Source: Gammaproteobacteria bacterium (GTDB taxonomy: Bacteria > Pseudomonadota > Gammaproteobacteria > Granulosicoccales > Granulosicoccaceae). From it: DNA of 5,976 bases. Below are positions 1-5,976 of the stretch, piece by piece. The notes under the pieces are model-generated. The model did not search any database. It was given only the letters and a program-made list of their open reading frames with translations, and was not told the origin of the DNA. The DNA lies in NCBI GenBank assembly GCA_019634245.1, contig JAHQVR010000132.1, positions 1-5,976 of the forward strand, given 5' to 3'. The position numbers and the translations under genes were made by a program. Position 1 is the stretch's first letter. Each line of letters starts with the position of its first letter.

Positions 1-345
1 CCTCTACTGACTTCGCCAAAGCTTGCATCGAATCAATGGATATTCAGTTGGAGCCCAGCCTATGATGTTACGTCTACAGCGGGCAGCGTCACCTATCGTT
101 TGCAAATAGCGCGTAACCCAACGTTTGATGCAGATTCTATTTTTGTTGATATTGGTGCAATAGACGACGCGGCAGACACGGTAACTCAGGGAGTAGATGC
201 AGATCAGCTACCAAGTGGTGAATACTTTGCTCGACTGATCGCTACACCGGCTAACGAATCTGAACGTAACTGGCAAGTGTCTGGTAACAAACTTTATTAC
301 GATAACCAAGTGTATTACGGCACACATCGTTTTGTCATACCGTAG
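1..345 (+). CDS. C-terminal part of a fibronectin-III-like, beta-rich protein (5' end outside window)
   Basis: The reading frame is open from the first base of the window and ends at TAG 343-345, giving 114 codons of C-terminus; the true start lies to the left. Visible features are a Trp-rich opening (WIFSWSPAYD), then VTYRLQIARNPTFD, then LPSGEYFARLIATPA, and a final tail YYGTHRFVIP. The order W-x-W-x-P..Y.L.I...P.F....LP.G.Y..R..A resembles a fibronectin type III fold as found in secreted or surface proteins, where such a domain often sits at the C-terminus. I see no membrane anchor or sorting signal in the visible part. A CotH-type surface protein with an Fn3 tail is one possible identity, but this is a weak impression and the catalytic part is not in view. 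The next gene starts 37 bp downstream on the same strand with no hairpin between, so read-through transcription is possible. The coding call is fairly safe; the family call is tentative. Confidence 0.6.
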   Translation, partial: PLLTSPKLASNQWIFSWSPAYDVTSTAGSVTYRLQIARNPTFDADSIFVDIGAIDDAADTVTQGVDADQLPSGEYFARLIATPANESERNWQVSGNKLYYDNQVYYGTHRFVIP

Positions 346-358
346 TGAGTGGCCAGAG

Positions 359-364
359 TATAAA
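359..364 (+). promoter_or_regulatory. Weak -10-like TATAAA before the dipeptidase gene
   Basis: The short gap before the dipeptidase gene contains TATAAA ending 18 bases before the ATG. The nearest -35-like hexamer is TTGTCA at 332-337, but the spacer is 21 bases, longer than the usual 16-18, and no TGn extension is present. If used, it would give a very short leader of about a dozen bases. Transcription from upstream is at least as likely. Confidence 0.22.
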
Positions 365-382
365 ATCTGAGCTTGGATAAGA

Positions 383-1447
383 ATGGAATTCAGCAAACCA
401 TTAATTATTGATGGGCATAATGATGTTCTGACCAAGCTAATGAAATCAGGTGGGGTTTCTGCGGCTGATGCTTTTATCAAAGGTAACGATAATGATATCG
501 ATTTACCAAAAGCACAAGCGGGAGGATTGGCGGCTGGGTTTTTCGCTATCTGGGTTCCGTCTCCACCACAAGAAAATGATGATGACTACAAGGAATTAAT
601 GTGTAGCCCTTCGTACGATATACCCCTGCCCCCTCAAATTTCGCAAACAGATGCGTTGGCGATCGTGATGGAGGAGGCCGCCATTCTAATTCAATTACAC
701 GCTAAGAACGCTTTGCGAATTTGCACAAGCGTAGCTGCCATTCGTGAGTGCATGGCCTCCGGTACACTGGCTGCAATTATGCACATGGAGGGCGCTGAAG
801 CGATTGACCCAGACTTTCATGTGCTCGAGGTGCTTTATCGAGCTGGGCTTCGTTCACTCGGGCCGGTTTGGAGTCGTCCAACAATCTATGGTGAAGGTGT
901 GCCATTCCGTTTTCCAAGTTCACCCGATACCGGCGGTGGGCTTACCACCGATGGCATTAGGCTGGTACATCGATGCAACGATCTTGGCATTCTGGTCGAC
1001 TTGTCACACATTACTGAGGCTGGTTTCAATGATGTTGCAAAGCACTCGTCGAAACCGCTGGTGGCCTCCCATTCAAACAGTCATACGCTCTGTGAACAGT
1101 CGCGTAATCTCACCGACAGACAGTTAATGGTTATTGCGGAAAGTCAAGGCCTGGTTGGGATTAACTTCGCTGCCGCATTTCTGTCACCAGATGGAAAAAT
1201 GCAGCCAGATGTACCACTTGACGTACTGCTCCGACACCTAGATCATATGCTTGAGATTCTTGGCGAAGATGGTGTGGCGCTGGGGTCGGATTTTGATGGC
1301 GCGGTGATTCCAGAAGCGATCTCTGATGCGGCAGGGCTGCCCAAATTGCGCGAGGCCATGGAGAATCATGGATACAACAAGGCGTTGATGAACAAGCTAT
1401 GTCATGGCAACTGGTTGCAAGTACTGGAACGAACCTGGGGTGAGTAA
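383..1447 (+). CDS. Membrane dipeptidase family (peptidase M19) metallopeptidase
   Basis: This is a 354-residue member of the M19 (renal/membrane dipeptidase) family, binuclear zinc enzymes with a TIM-barrel fold that hydrolyse dipeptides, often including those with a D-residue or dehydro-residue at the C-terminal position. Expected metal-ligand positions are present: H12 and D14 in IDGHND, the bridging E136 in HMEGAE, H209 in DLSH and H230 in ASHSN. R241 in SRNLTD and the GSDFDG motif at 301-306 match conserved substrate-site segments. The length is normal for bacterial members. There is no signal peptide, since the first metal motif begins at residue 10, so it should act in the cytoplasm. 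The ATG at 383 fits because family members usually have only a few residues before IDGHND. The ribosome site is weak (GGAT about 6 bases before the ATG). The gene converges on the hyuAB operon. The family is secure, but the substrate cannot be read from sequence; some M19 members act on other amides. Confidence 0.94.
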   Translation: MEFSKPLIIDGHNDVLTKLMKSGGVSAADAFIKGNDNDIDLPKAQAGGLAAGFFAIWVPSPPQENDDDYKELMCSPSYDIPLPPQISQTDALAIVMEEAAILIQLHAKNALRICTSVAAIRECMASGTLAAIMHMEGAEAIDPDFHVLEVLYRAGLRSLGPVWSRPTIYGEGVPFRFPSSPDTGGGLTTDGIRLVHRCNDLGILVDLSHITEAGFNDVAKHSSKPLVASHSNSHTLCEQSRNLTDRQLMVIAESQGLVGINFAAAFLSPDGKMQPDVPLDVLLRHLDHMLEILGEDGVALGSDFDGAVIPEAISDAAGLPKLREAMENHGYNKALMNKLCHGNWLQVLERTWGE

Positions 1448-1502
1448 AGCGGTTCATTTGGGTTGCACTATCGCATTGCAATAGGACCATCTTTCCTCAC
1501 CG

Positions 1503-1895
1503 TTAAGACCGCGTAACGCCAATTGATGACAACCGGTCTCGGGTAACCGGTCTTTTGTGCTGCGACTGGTGATGAAGACCCGGCTTTTGCCAGCGCAGAC
1601 TGTGCAGCAGATCGCTCATTATCTGACGATCATCCATCGATAACAGACCCCCATCGCCACTGACACCACTGATCGATTCAAGTTATCCCACACTTGCAGG
1701 GTGTTGAGTTGAGGAAGGTGATGCTTTAAGGCGGCGACATTGGTGTCCATCGCTTGTGCTGTGGCTTCGCGTCCGGCAATCATGGCCACGAGTTCATTGA
1801 CCATGTACTCAGCACTTTGAATGTTATCGAATGAAAACCAGTGCACCGGATTGTTTTGGTGATTCAGTGATCTTATTAGTCTCGGGGGTATTCAC
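1503..1895 (-). pseudogene. Third hyu-operon gene of unknown function, apparently broken by two frameshifts
   Basis: A GTG at 1895-1893 overlaps the hyuB stop as GTGA and is preceded by a strong ribosome site, so a third cistron should start here. From the GTG the frame reads MNTPETNKITESPKQSGALV and then stops at TAA 1826-1824. A second frame, open from 1891 down to the TAA at 1621-1619, continues with SFDNIQSAEYMVNELVAMIA and later LPQLNTLQVWDNL. From about 1682 the original frame is open again, reading ESISGVSGDGGLLSMDDRQI and then MSDLLHSLRWQKPG, to TAA 1505-1503. One surplus base near the T-run at 1834-1837 and one missing base near 1680-1685 would restore a single frame of about 130 codons. 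Each piece has ordinary coding composition, and the middle one is helix-like. I do not recognise a family. Sequencing error, decay, or separate small ORFs (GTG 1846, ATG 1637 or ATG 1619) are alternatives; none of the internal starts has a good ribosome site. The tail overlaps the ACCGGT hairpin. Confidence 0.42.
1531..1555 (+). terminator. Candidate terminator of the dipeptidase transcript (ACCGGT hairpin)
   Basis: Two copies of AACCGGTCT lie at 1531-1539 and 1545-1553. Because ACCGGT is self-complementary, the copies can pair as a 6-bp GC-containing stem (1532-1537 with 1546-1551) around an 8-base loop, followed by TCTTTTG. An alternative longer-range pairing joins AAGACCG at 1505-1511 to CGGTCTT at 1548-1554. 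The T-run is on the + strand, so it suits the dipeptidase message arriving from the left. The stem is short and the T-run has only four bases, so termination may be leaky. Confidence 0.45.
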
Positions 1896-3601
1896 AGGGT
1901 TTCTCCTTTTCGGGCGATCTCGGCAACTTCTGCTACCAGCTCATCGGATAGACCGTAAACATTTTTCGCCGTGTCCGCGGATATATAATCGTGCAACAAA
2001 TCTTTTTTTACCGCCTCAATGTCACGCTGTTCGGGTTTTCCGTAGCCAGCACCCCCGGGAAAGGCCAGCATCACTTTGCGCCCGTGTGGTACAAATTGTT
2101 TGCCTTTACCTCGCATGGCTGTGCCATCATCCTGCGCTATCGTGGTAGTTCCGCCATTCATACCACCGCGTTTGCCACGCGCCGGGTGATCCACTCGGTC
2201 GAACATGGCCTGAAAGTCAAACTCGTGTCCTTCTCGAGCCCCCACTTCCATATATTGGCCAAGGCCGCCGCGTTGTTTACCAGAGCCGCCACTGTCGGAT
2301 CTGAGTTCCTTGCGCCAGATAATGATTGGGCCGGTGTGTTCGGTGGCTTCAATTGGCATTGTCATAACCCCTGATGGAAAGGCCGTTGCATTAAGGCCAT
2401 CGTGTTCGGGACGTGCGCCGGAACCGCCTGAGTTGAATGTCAATACTTCTGCGCGCACTGCATCATCAGGCGCTGATTCATCGGTTCGAGGCCGAAGTGA
2501 AACCTGAAAATTGCACAGGCAGCCGGCACCTTCTGCAGGTACGACTCCAGGAATAATTTTATCCAGTGCGTTGTAGACGGCATCTGGAACAAAGTGTCCG
2601 ACTATATGTCGAAGCGCAACCGGGGCAGGGTGTACTGCGTTAACAATGGTGTTCTCCGGTGCGACAATTTCAAACGGTTCAAGAGATGCAGCGTTGTTGG
2701 GTATTTCAGGTGCTATGGCACACTTTAATGCATAACATGAATAGGCTTTGGCATAGACCAGCGGACAATTGATACCTTTTTTATCCACACCTGACGAACC
2801 TTCAAAGTCGGAGATGATTCGATCTGCCTCAATGGTTAACTGTACTTTTAATGTTATGGGCGCAGCAAAGCCGTCAACGGTCATTTCACCTACTGCTGTG
2901 GTGCGCGGCAGTGCATTAATGCGTTCTAGCGTTGCGCGTCTTGAGTTTTCAAGAATAAACTCGGCAATGTTTTTAAGGTTGTCGAGTTTGAATTCTTGCA
3001 TCATATCGATCAATCGACGATGACCGATTTCATTGCATGCAGCCAGTGCGTAAATATCACCAATGAGCTGATCTGGTTCGCGCACGTTGCCGCGTACAAT
3101 TTTGATCAATGATTGATCCACTGTATCGCGTTCGGCAAACTTCATGATCGGGATATACAGACCTTCTTCATAGACGCTATTCGCATCTGCTCCGAAACCA
3201 CGACCACCTATGTCGACGATATGTGCTGTGCAGGCAAAAAAACCAACCAATTCATTGTTGTGAAACGAAGGTCTTACCATTGTGATGTCGTGCAGATGAC
3301 CAGTACCTTCCCACGGGTCGTTAGTGATATACACATCACCTTCAAATATATTGTCGCGGCCTATGCGGCGGATGAAATGTCCAACGGCGTCTGCCATTGC
3401 ATTAACGTGGCCGGGGGTGCCGGTAACTGCCTGTGCAAGCATCTGTCCGTGTAAGTCATAAACACCTGCTGATAAATCACCGGCCTCACGAACAGAAGTT
3501 GAAAATGCCGTTCTAACCAGTGCCTGTGCCTGCTCTTCAACAACAGAGATTAACCGGTTCCACATAACCTGATAGGAAACCTGTGAATGTAGTTTAGTCA
3601 T
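1892..3601 (-). CDS. hyuB: HyuB: hydantoinase B/oxoprolinase family subunit
   Basis: This 569-residue protein is the HyuB-type partner subunit of the hydantoinase/oxoprolinase superfamily, which includes ATP-dependent N-methylhydantoinase, 5-oxoprolinase, caprolactamase and acetone/acetophenone carboxylases. Family segments appear in order: an N-terminal helical region with REAGDLSAGVYD (38-49), NDPWEGTGHLHD (94-105), HIVDIGGRGFGA (127-138), NVREPDQLIGD (172-182), and a glycine-rich C-terminal half with FNSGGSGARPEHDGLNATAFPSG (start near 389) and SGGSGKQRGGLGQ (437-449). The His/Asp pairs H102/D105 and H127/D130 are plausible metal-binding positions by family analogy. The length is normal and no lesion is seen. 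No signal peptide is present, so it is cytoplasmic. The ATG follows the hyuA stop directly (TAGATG) with only a weak GGGG upstream, so translation is probably coupled to hyuA. The exact substrate cannot be told from this subunit. Confidence 0.93.
   Translation of the reverse strand: MTKLHSQVSYQVMWNRLISVVEEQAQALVRTAFSTSVREAGDLSAGVYDLHGQMLAQAVTGTPGHVNAMADAVGHFIRRIGRDNIFEGDVYITNDPWEGTGHLHDITMVRPSFHNNELVGFFACTAHIVDIGGRGFGADANSVYEEGLYIPIMKFAERDTVDQSLIKIVRGNVREPDQLIGDIYALAACNEIGHRRLIDMMQEFKLDNLKNIAEFILENSRRATLERINALPRTTAVGEMTVDGFAAPITLKVQLTIEADRIISDFEGSSGVDKKGINCPLVYAKAYSCYALKCAIAPEIPNNAASLEPFEIVAPENTIVNAVHPAPVALRHIVGHFVPDAVYNALDKIIPGVVPAEGAGCLCNFQVSLRPRTDESAPDDAVRAEVLTFNSGGSGARPEHDGLNATAFPSGVMTMPIEATEHTGPIIIWRKELRSDSGGSGKQRGGLGQYMEVGAREGHEFDFQAMFDRVDHPARGKRGGMNGGTTTIAQDDGTAMRGKGKQFVPHGRKVMLAFPGGAGYGKPEQRDIEAVKKDLLHDYISADTAKNVYGLSDELVAEVAEIARKGETL
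1903..1908 (-). promoter_or_regulatory. Strong Shine-Dalgarno site for a cistron after hyuB
   Basis: Read on the minus strand, the last codons of hyuB contain AAGGAG, followed by 7 bases and then GTG overlapping the hyuB TGA. This is a better ribosome site than those in front of hyuA or hyuB. Its spacing and stop-start overlap indicate translational coupling to a following gene, which is the main evidence that 1895-1503 was, or is, a real cistron. Confidence 0.6.
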
Positions 3602-5713
3602 CTATTTAGCCCCGTTTGTATTCGACACCATATCGATACAGCCATCTGACTGGCGTATGGCACGCCGACTGGATGGGACGATAATGGTGGTTTCATCTTC
3701 GGTAATGGCTGCTGGACCATCAATAGTTTGACCGGTTTGCACCGAATCACGAAGCACTACCTGGGAAGTGACCGACTCACCAACGGCAGAATCAAATATT
3801 TGTCGTTCGCCAGTTGCGCTTGCTTGATCAGCATTTTTTGCACTTGTTAGTTTTGTTTGGGCTTGCTCAAGCTTTTCCACTGTCTGTGGTGGCGTAGTTG
3901 CATTCACAGCCCACACCGTAATCTCTACATCCATGCCTTCTACTGGACGACCAAAAAGCTTGGTGTAGTCGTCTTCGAATAGCTTTTGAAAGGTTGTCGC
4001 ATCAGGTTGCTGTGCCTGCGCTGCGGTTAAAGTAATTGGAATTTCCCAACCCTGACCGGTGTAGCGCATATAGACTTTAAAGTCGGATAGTATGTCTGCC
4101 GTTGCATCACAACTTCGTACAAAACCTGTCGCCTCGATCTGCAGTTCGGTGAGTAATTGAGATATTTTTTCAGGGTCAAAATCGGATAGCTTCATATAGA
4201 CAGACCGATTAGCTTCAAAGCTAAACGGTGCGCGCAGAAAGCCAATGGCAGAACCGACGCCAGCACCAGTTGGCACTAACATACGATCAACGCCCAGTTT
4301 TTCGCACAATCGGCCACCGTGTAACGGCGCTGCGCCACCGAATGCGATCATCGTGTACTCGGATAAGTCCTCACCGTTTTCAACTGCATGAACACGCGCA
4401 GCGTTAGCCATGTTTTCATCAACCACTTCAGAAAGCCCGAACGCAGCAGTTTGTGTATCCATATCCAGCGCTTTGCCGAGCACCTCTGTTAGTGCTTTGT
4501 TCGAACAGCCTTTGTCCAGTTTAATTGTGCCGCCAGCAAAGTTGTCTGCATCGAGTTTACCCATAACCAGATCGGCATCGGTTACGGCCGGTTGTTGTCC
4601 GCCACGCCCATAACAGGCAGGGCCTGGTTCGGACCCTGCGGACTTAGGACCAACACGAATTTGTCGCATGGAATCCACGCTGGCCAGAGAACCACCACCT
4701 GCACCGATCTCAACCATATCGATGACCGGAATCGAAATAGGCATACCGGACCCTTTTTTAAATCGATAAGTACGTGCCACTTCAAACACGCGACTGGTTT
4801 TTGGCATTTGGTTTTTAATAAGGCAAATCTTAGCTGTCGTGCCACCCATGTCGAATGACAACACTTTATCCAGCCCATAGCGCGCTGCAATGTTGGCTGC
4901 AAATACAGCACCACCAGCGGGCCCAGACTCAACCAGTCGTACTGGAAACTCCGCTGCACTATCAATTGAAATAATGCCACCACCAGAGTGCATTAGAAAA
5001 ATATTGCAATCGACACCTTCTTTGTTGAGTCGACCTTCCAGTCTGTTGAGATAAGACTTCATCAGCGGTTTTATATAGGCATTTGCAACCACCGTGTTGA
5101 ATCGTTCGTATTCACGCATCTGTGGCGATACTTCACATGACACTGATACCAAAACGTCGGGCAATCGTTTTGCCAGTACATCACGCACGAACTTTTCATG
5201 TTTATCGTTAGCGTAAGAATGGATAAAGCCGATGGCGACGCTTTCGTAACCTGCTTCGGCAATCTGATCTACCAGTAACTCCACCTCGGCAAGATCGGGT
5301 TCGATCAACACGTTGCCTGATGCGTCGACTCGTTCTTTGATCGTGTAGCGCATGTTGCGTGGTAGCAACGGTGGTGGCAGCTTTAGATTGAGATCGTATT
5401 GTTCAAATCGGGATTCGGTGCGCATCTCAATCACGTCGCGAAAACCTTGCGTTGTGATCAATGCGGTTTTAGCGCCGCTACGTTCAATCAGTGCGTTGGT
5501 GGCAAGGGTCGTGCCGTGGATGATTTGCGTGATATCGCAAGCTTTGATGCCAGCCTTATCGCACACCTGATGTAAACCGTCGAGGATTGCGTCTTCAGGT
5601 GCAGTGTGAGTAGTCAGCACTTTGGTTGAGTACTGCTGGGAGCCGATTTCAAGCACAACATCAGTAAAGGTGCCGCCGATGTCGACTCCGAGGCGGGCAG
5701 GTGACTGGCTCAT
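3602..5713 (-). CDS. hyuA: HyuA: hydantoinase A/oxoprolinase family ATPase subunit
   Basis: This 703-residue protein is the HyuA-type subunit that uses ATP to activate the substrate, working with HyuB. The first phosphate-binding motif, GVDIGGTFTDVV, is at 9-20, followed by HGTTLATNALIER (66-78). The second phosphate motif, FDMGGTTAKICLI, is at 287-299, then IGAGGGSLA (336-344), GPKSAGSEPGPACYGRGG (355-372) and FGGAAPLHGG (458-467), the usual ASKHA-type (actin/hexokinase-like) nucleotide-binding elements. A more variable C-terminal domain follows, with a polar, Ala/Gln/Thr-rich linker at about 605-637. The A and B subunits are separate genes, unlike fused 5-oxoprolinases of about 1,250 residues. 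The VEIGAGGGS form is common in N-methylhydantoinase/acetone-carboxylase-like proteins, so 5-oxoproline is not the default substrate. No gamma-type small subunit of acetone carboxylase is recognisable nearby. The ATG at 5713 sits 3 codons before the phosphate-loop strand region begins and has GAGAA 8 bases upstream. It is the first gene of the operon. Confidence 0.94.
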   Translation of the reverse strand: MSQSPARLGVDIGGTFTDVVLEIGSQQYSTKVLTTHTAPEDAILDGLHQVCDKAGIKACDITQIIHGTTLATNALIERSGAKTALITTQGFRDVIEMRTESRFEQYDLNLKLPPPLLPRNMRYTIKERVDASGNVLIEPDLAEVELLVDQIAEAGYESVAIGFIHSYANDKHEKFVRDVLAKRLPDVLVSVSCEVSPQMREYERFNTVVANAYIKPLMKSYLNRLEGRLNKEGVDCNIFLMHSGGGIISIDSAAEFPVRLVESGPAGGAVFAANIAARYGLDKVLSFDMGGTTAKICLIKNQMPKTSRVFEVARTYRFKKGSGMPISIPVIDMVEIGAGGGSLASVDSMRQIRVGPKSAGSEPGPACYGRGGQQPAVTDADLVMGKLDADNFAGGTIKLDKGCSNKALTEVLGKALDMDTQTAAFGLSEVVDENMANAARVHAVENGEDLSEYTMIAFGGAAPLHGGRLCEKLGVDRMLVPTGAGVGSAIGFLRAPFSFEANRSVYMKLSDFDPEKISQLLTELQIEATGFVRSCDATADILSDFKVYMRYTGQGWEIPITLTAAQAQQPDATTFQKLFEDDYTKLFGRPVEGMDVEITVWAVNATTPPQTVEKLEQAQTKLTSAKNADQASATGERQIFDSAVGESVTSQVVLRDSVQTGQTIDGPAAITEDETTIIVPSSRRAIRQSDGCIDMVSNTNGAK

Positions 5714-5826
5714 ATTAAGTGTTCTCGTGTAAACAGATGCCCCTTGTTGGCCCCGCTTTCACAGTTTATGCATTAGCGGTTTTTTCAAGATTGTGAACAG
5801 GCTAGCAGGAATTAGTCATCTTGAAT

Positions 5827-5860
5827 AATTATTTTATTTGATCAATTTGATAAAATTATT
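5827..5860. promoter_or_regulatory. AT-rich inverted repeat upstream of hyuA, candidate operator
   Basis: The arms AATTATTTTAT (5827-5837) and ATAAAATTATT (5850-5860) are complementary at 10 of 11 positions around a 12-base spacer. The spacer begins with the palindrome TTGATCAA (5838-5845). It lies 114-147 bases before the hyuA start, in the most AT-rich stretch of the window, and has no T-run placed for termination in an obvious orientation. A regulator-binding site or AT-rich upstream promoter element for the minus-strand operon is the likeliest reading. I could not place a convincing -35/-10 pair. AT-rich DNA makes chance repeats more frequent. Confidence 0.35.
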
Positions 5861-5900
5861 TAATGATAGTGAGGTCTTTTTCAGGCGCTGTCAGGGCAGA

Positions 5901-5976
5901 GCAGAATCCATTGAGAATTTAGAGAGATATTAATTTCATATGGCAGTGCAGGGCATGGGAATCAGTGCTTTGCCAG
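5901..5976 (+). pseudogene. Possible LysR-type regulator fragment at the window edge
   Basis: From ATG 5940 to the edge the + strand reads MAVQGMGISALP, which resembles the conserved aG-GI--LP segment near the C-terminal part of LysR-family ligand-binding domains. In the same frame just upstream the reading is AESIENLERY, then a TAA at 5931-5933, then FH before the ATG; this too would suit that part of the domain. So the piece may be a relic with an in-frame stop. It could instead be a new gene starting at ATG 5940, with AGAGAGA at 5921-5927 (12 bases away, too far to be good). Only 12 codons are available after the ATG, so the call is weak. Confidence 0.25.

Noticed and set aside
94..105. 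The unusual-looking HLHD in the HyuB motif NDPWEGTGHLHD (residue numbers, minus-strand gene), considered as an altered active site.
   Set aside because: The residue after HL varies within this family and the surrounding His and Asp positions are kept, so it is not a convincing anomaly.
1463..1481. A small dyad TTGCA ... TGCAA just after the dipeptidase stop, considered as its terminator.
   Set aside because: It has only five base pairs, low GC and no following T-run; the hairpin at 1531-1555 is a better candidate.
1161..1490. A 109-codon open frame on the minus strand opposite the dipeptidase gene.
   Set aside because: It is the antisense of a conserved M19 coding region, and its translation is rich in His, Pro and Arg with no family resemblance.
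1619..1891. The frame after the hyuB TGA stays open for 90 codons in the same frame as hyuB, suggesting stop-codon readthrough or a longer HyuB.
   Set aside because: HyuB already has a normal length and ending, the TGA is followed by A rather than a leaky context, and a ribosome site with an overlapping GTG explains the following DNA better.
1831..2374. Two + strand open frames (1831-2148 and 1991-2374) opposite the hyuB end.
   Set aside because: They are antisense to HyuB, lack ribosome sites and give low-complexity translations typical of a shadow frame.
4582..4983. A 133-codon open frame on the minus strand inside hyuA in another frame.
   Set aside because: It lies wholly within conserved HyuA coding sequence and its translation looks random.

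Overview
The window looks like chromosomal DNA of a free-living, probably marine, proteobacterium (gammaproteobacterium-like). This rests on moderate GC, ordinary proteobacterial codon use and the gene content. It is an inference, because no rRNA or other marker gene is present.

Layout. A gene enters from the left edge on the + strand and ends at 345; it carries the C-terminus of a beta-rich, fibronectin-III-like protein. A complete + strand gene at 383-1447 encodes an M19 (renal/membrane dipeptidase family) metallopeptidase without a signal peptide. It runs into a small hairpin with a T-run near 1531-1555. The rest of the window is a minus-strand operon read from right to left. It holds hyuA (5713-3602, ATPase-type subunit of the hydantoinase/oxoprolinase family) and hyuB (3601-1892, the partner subunit), joined with no gap between stop and start. 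The two transcription units converge between 1450 and 1890.

The convergent zone contains the most unusual feature. Directly after hyuB, a strong Shine-Dalgarno sequence is correctly spaced before a GTG that overlaps the hyuB stop codon, which is how a third operon gene would begin. Its frame stops after 23 codons. Protein-like reading continues in a second frame and then returns to the first, so 1895-1503 reads as a gene of about 130 codons broken by two compensating frameshifts. I do not recognise its product.

Upstream of hyuA is a 263-bp intergenic region with an AT-rich inverted repeat at 5827-5860, a candidate operator. At the extreme right edge, on the + strand, is a short peptide resembling the conserved GlGi-LP segment of LysR-type regulators, with an in-frame stop just before it.

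How the genes fit together. HyuA and HyuB should form an ATP-dependent enzyme that opens a cyclic amide such as a hydantoin, 5-oxoproline or a lactam, or possibly a carboxylase of the same superfamily. The M19 enzyme would split dipeptides. Adjacency of the two suggests catabolism of peptides or cyclic amino-acid derivatives, but they are convergent and so not co-transcribed; the link is a guess. I found no RNA genes, insertion sequences, CRISPR arrays or clearly novel system.
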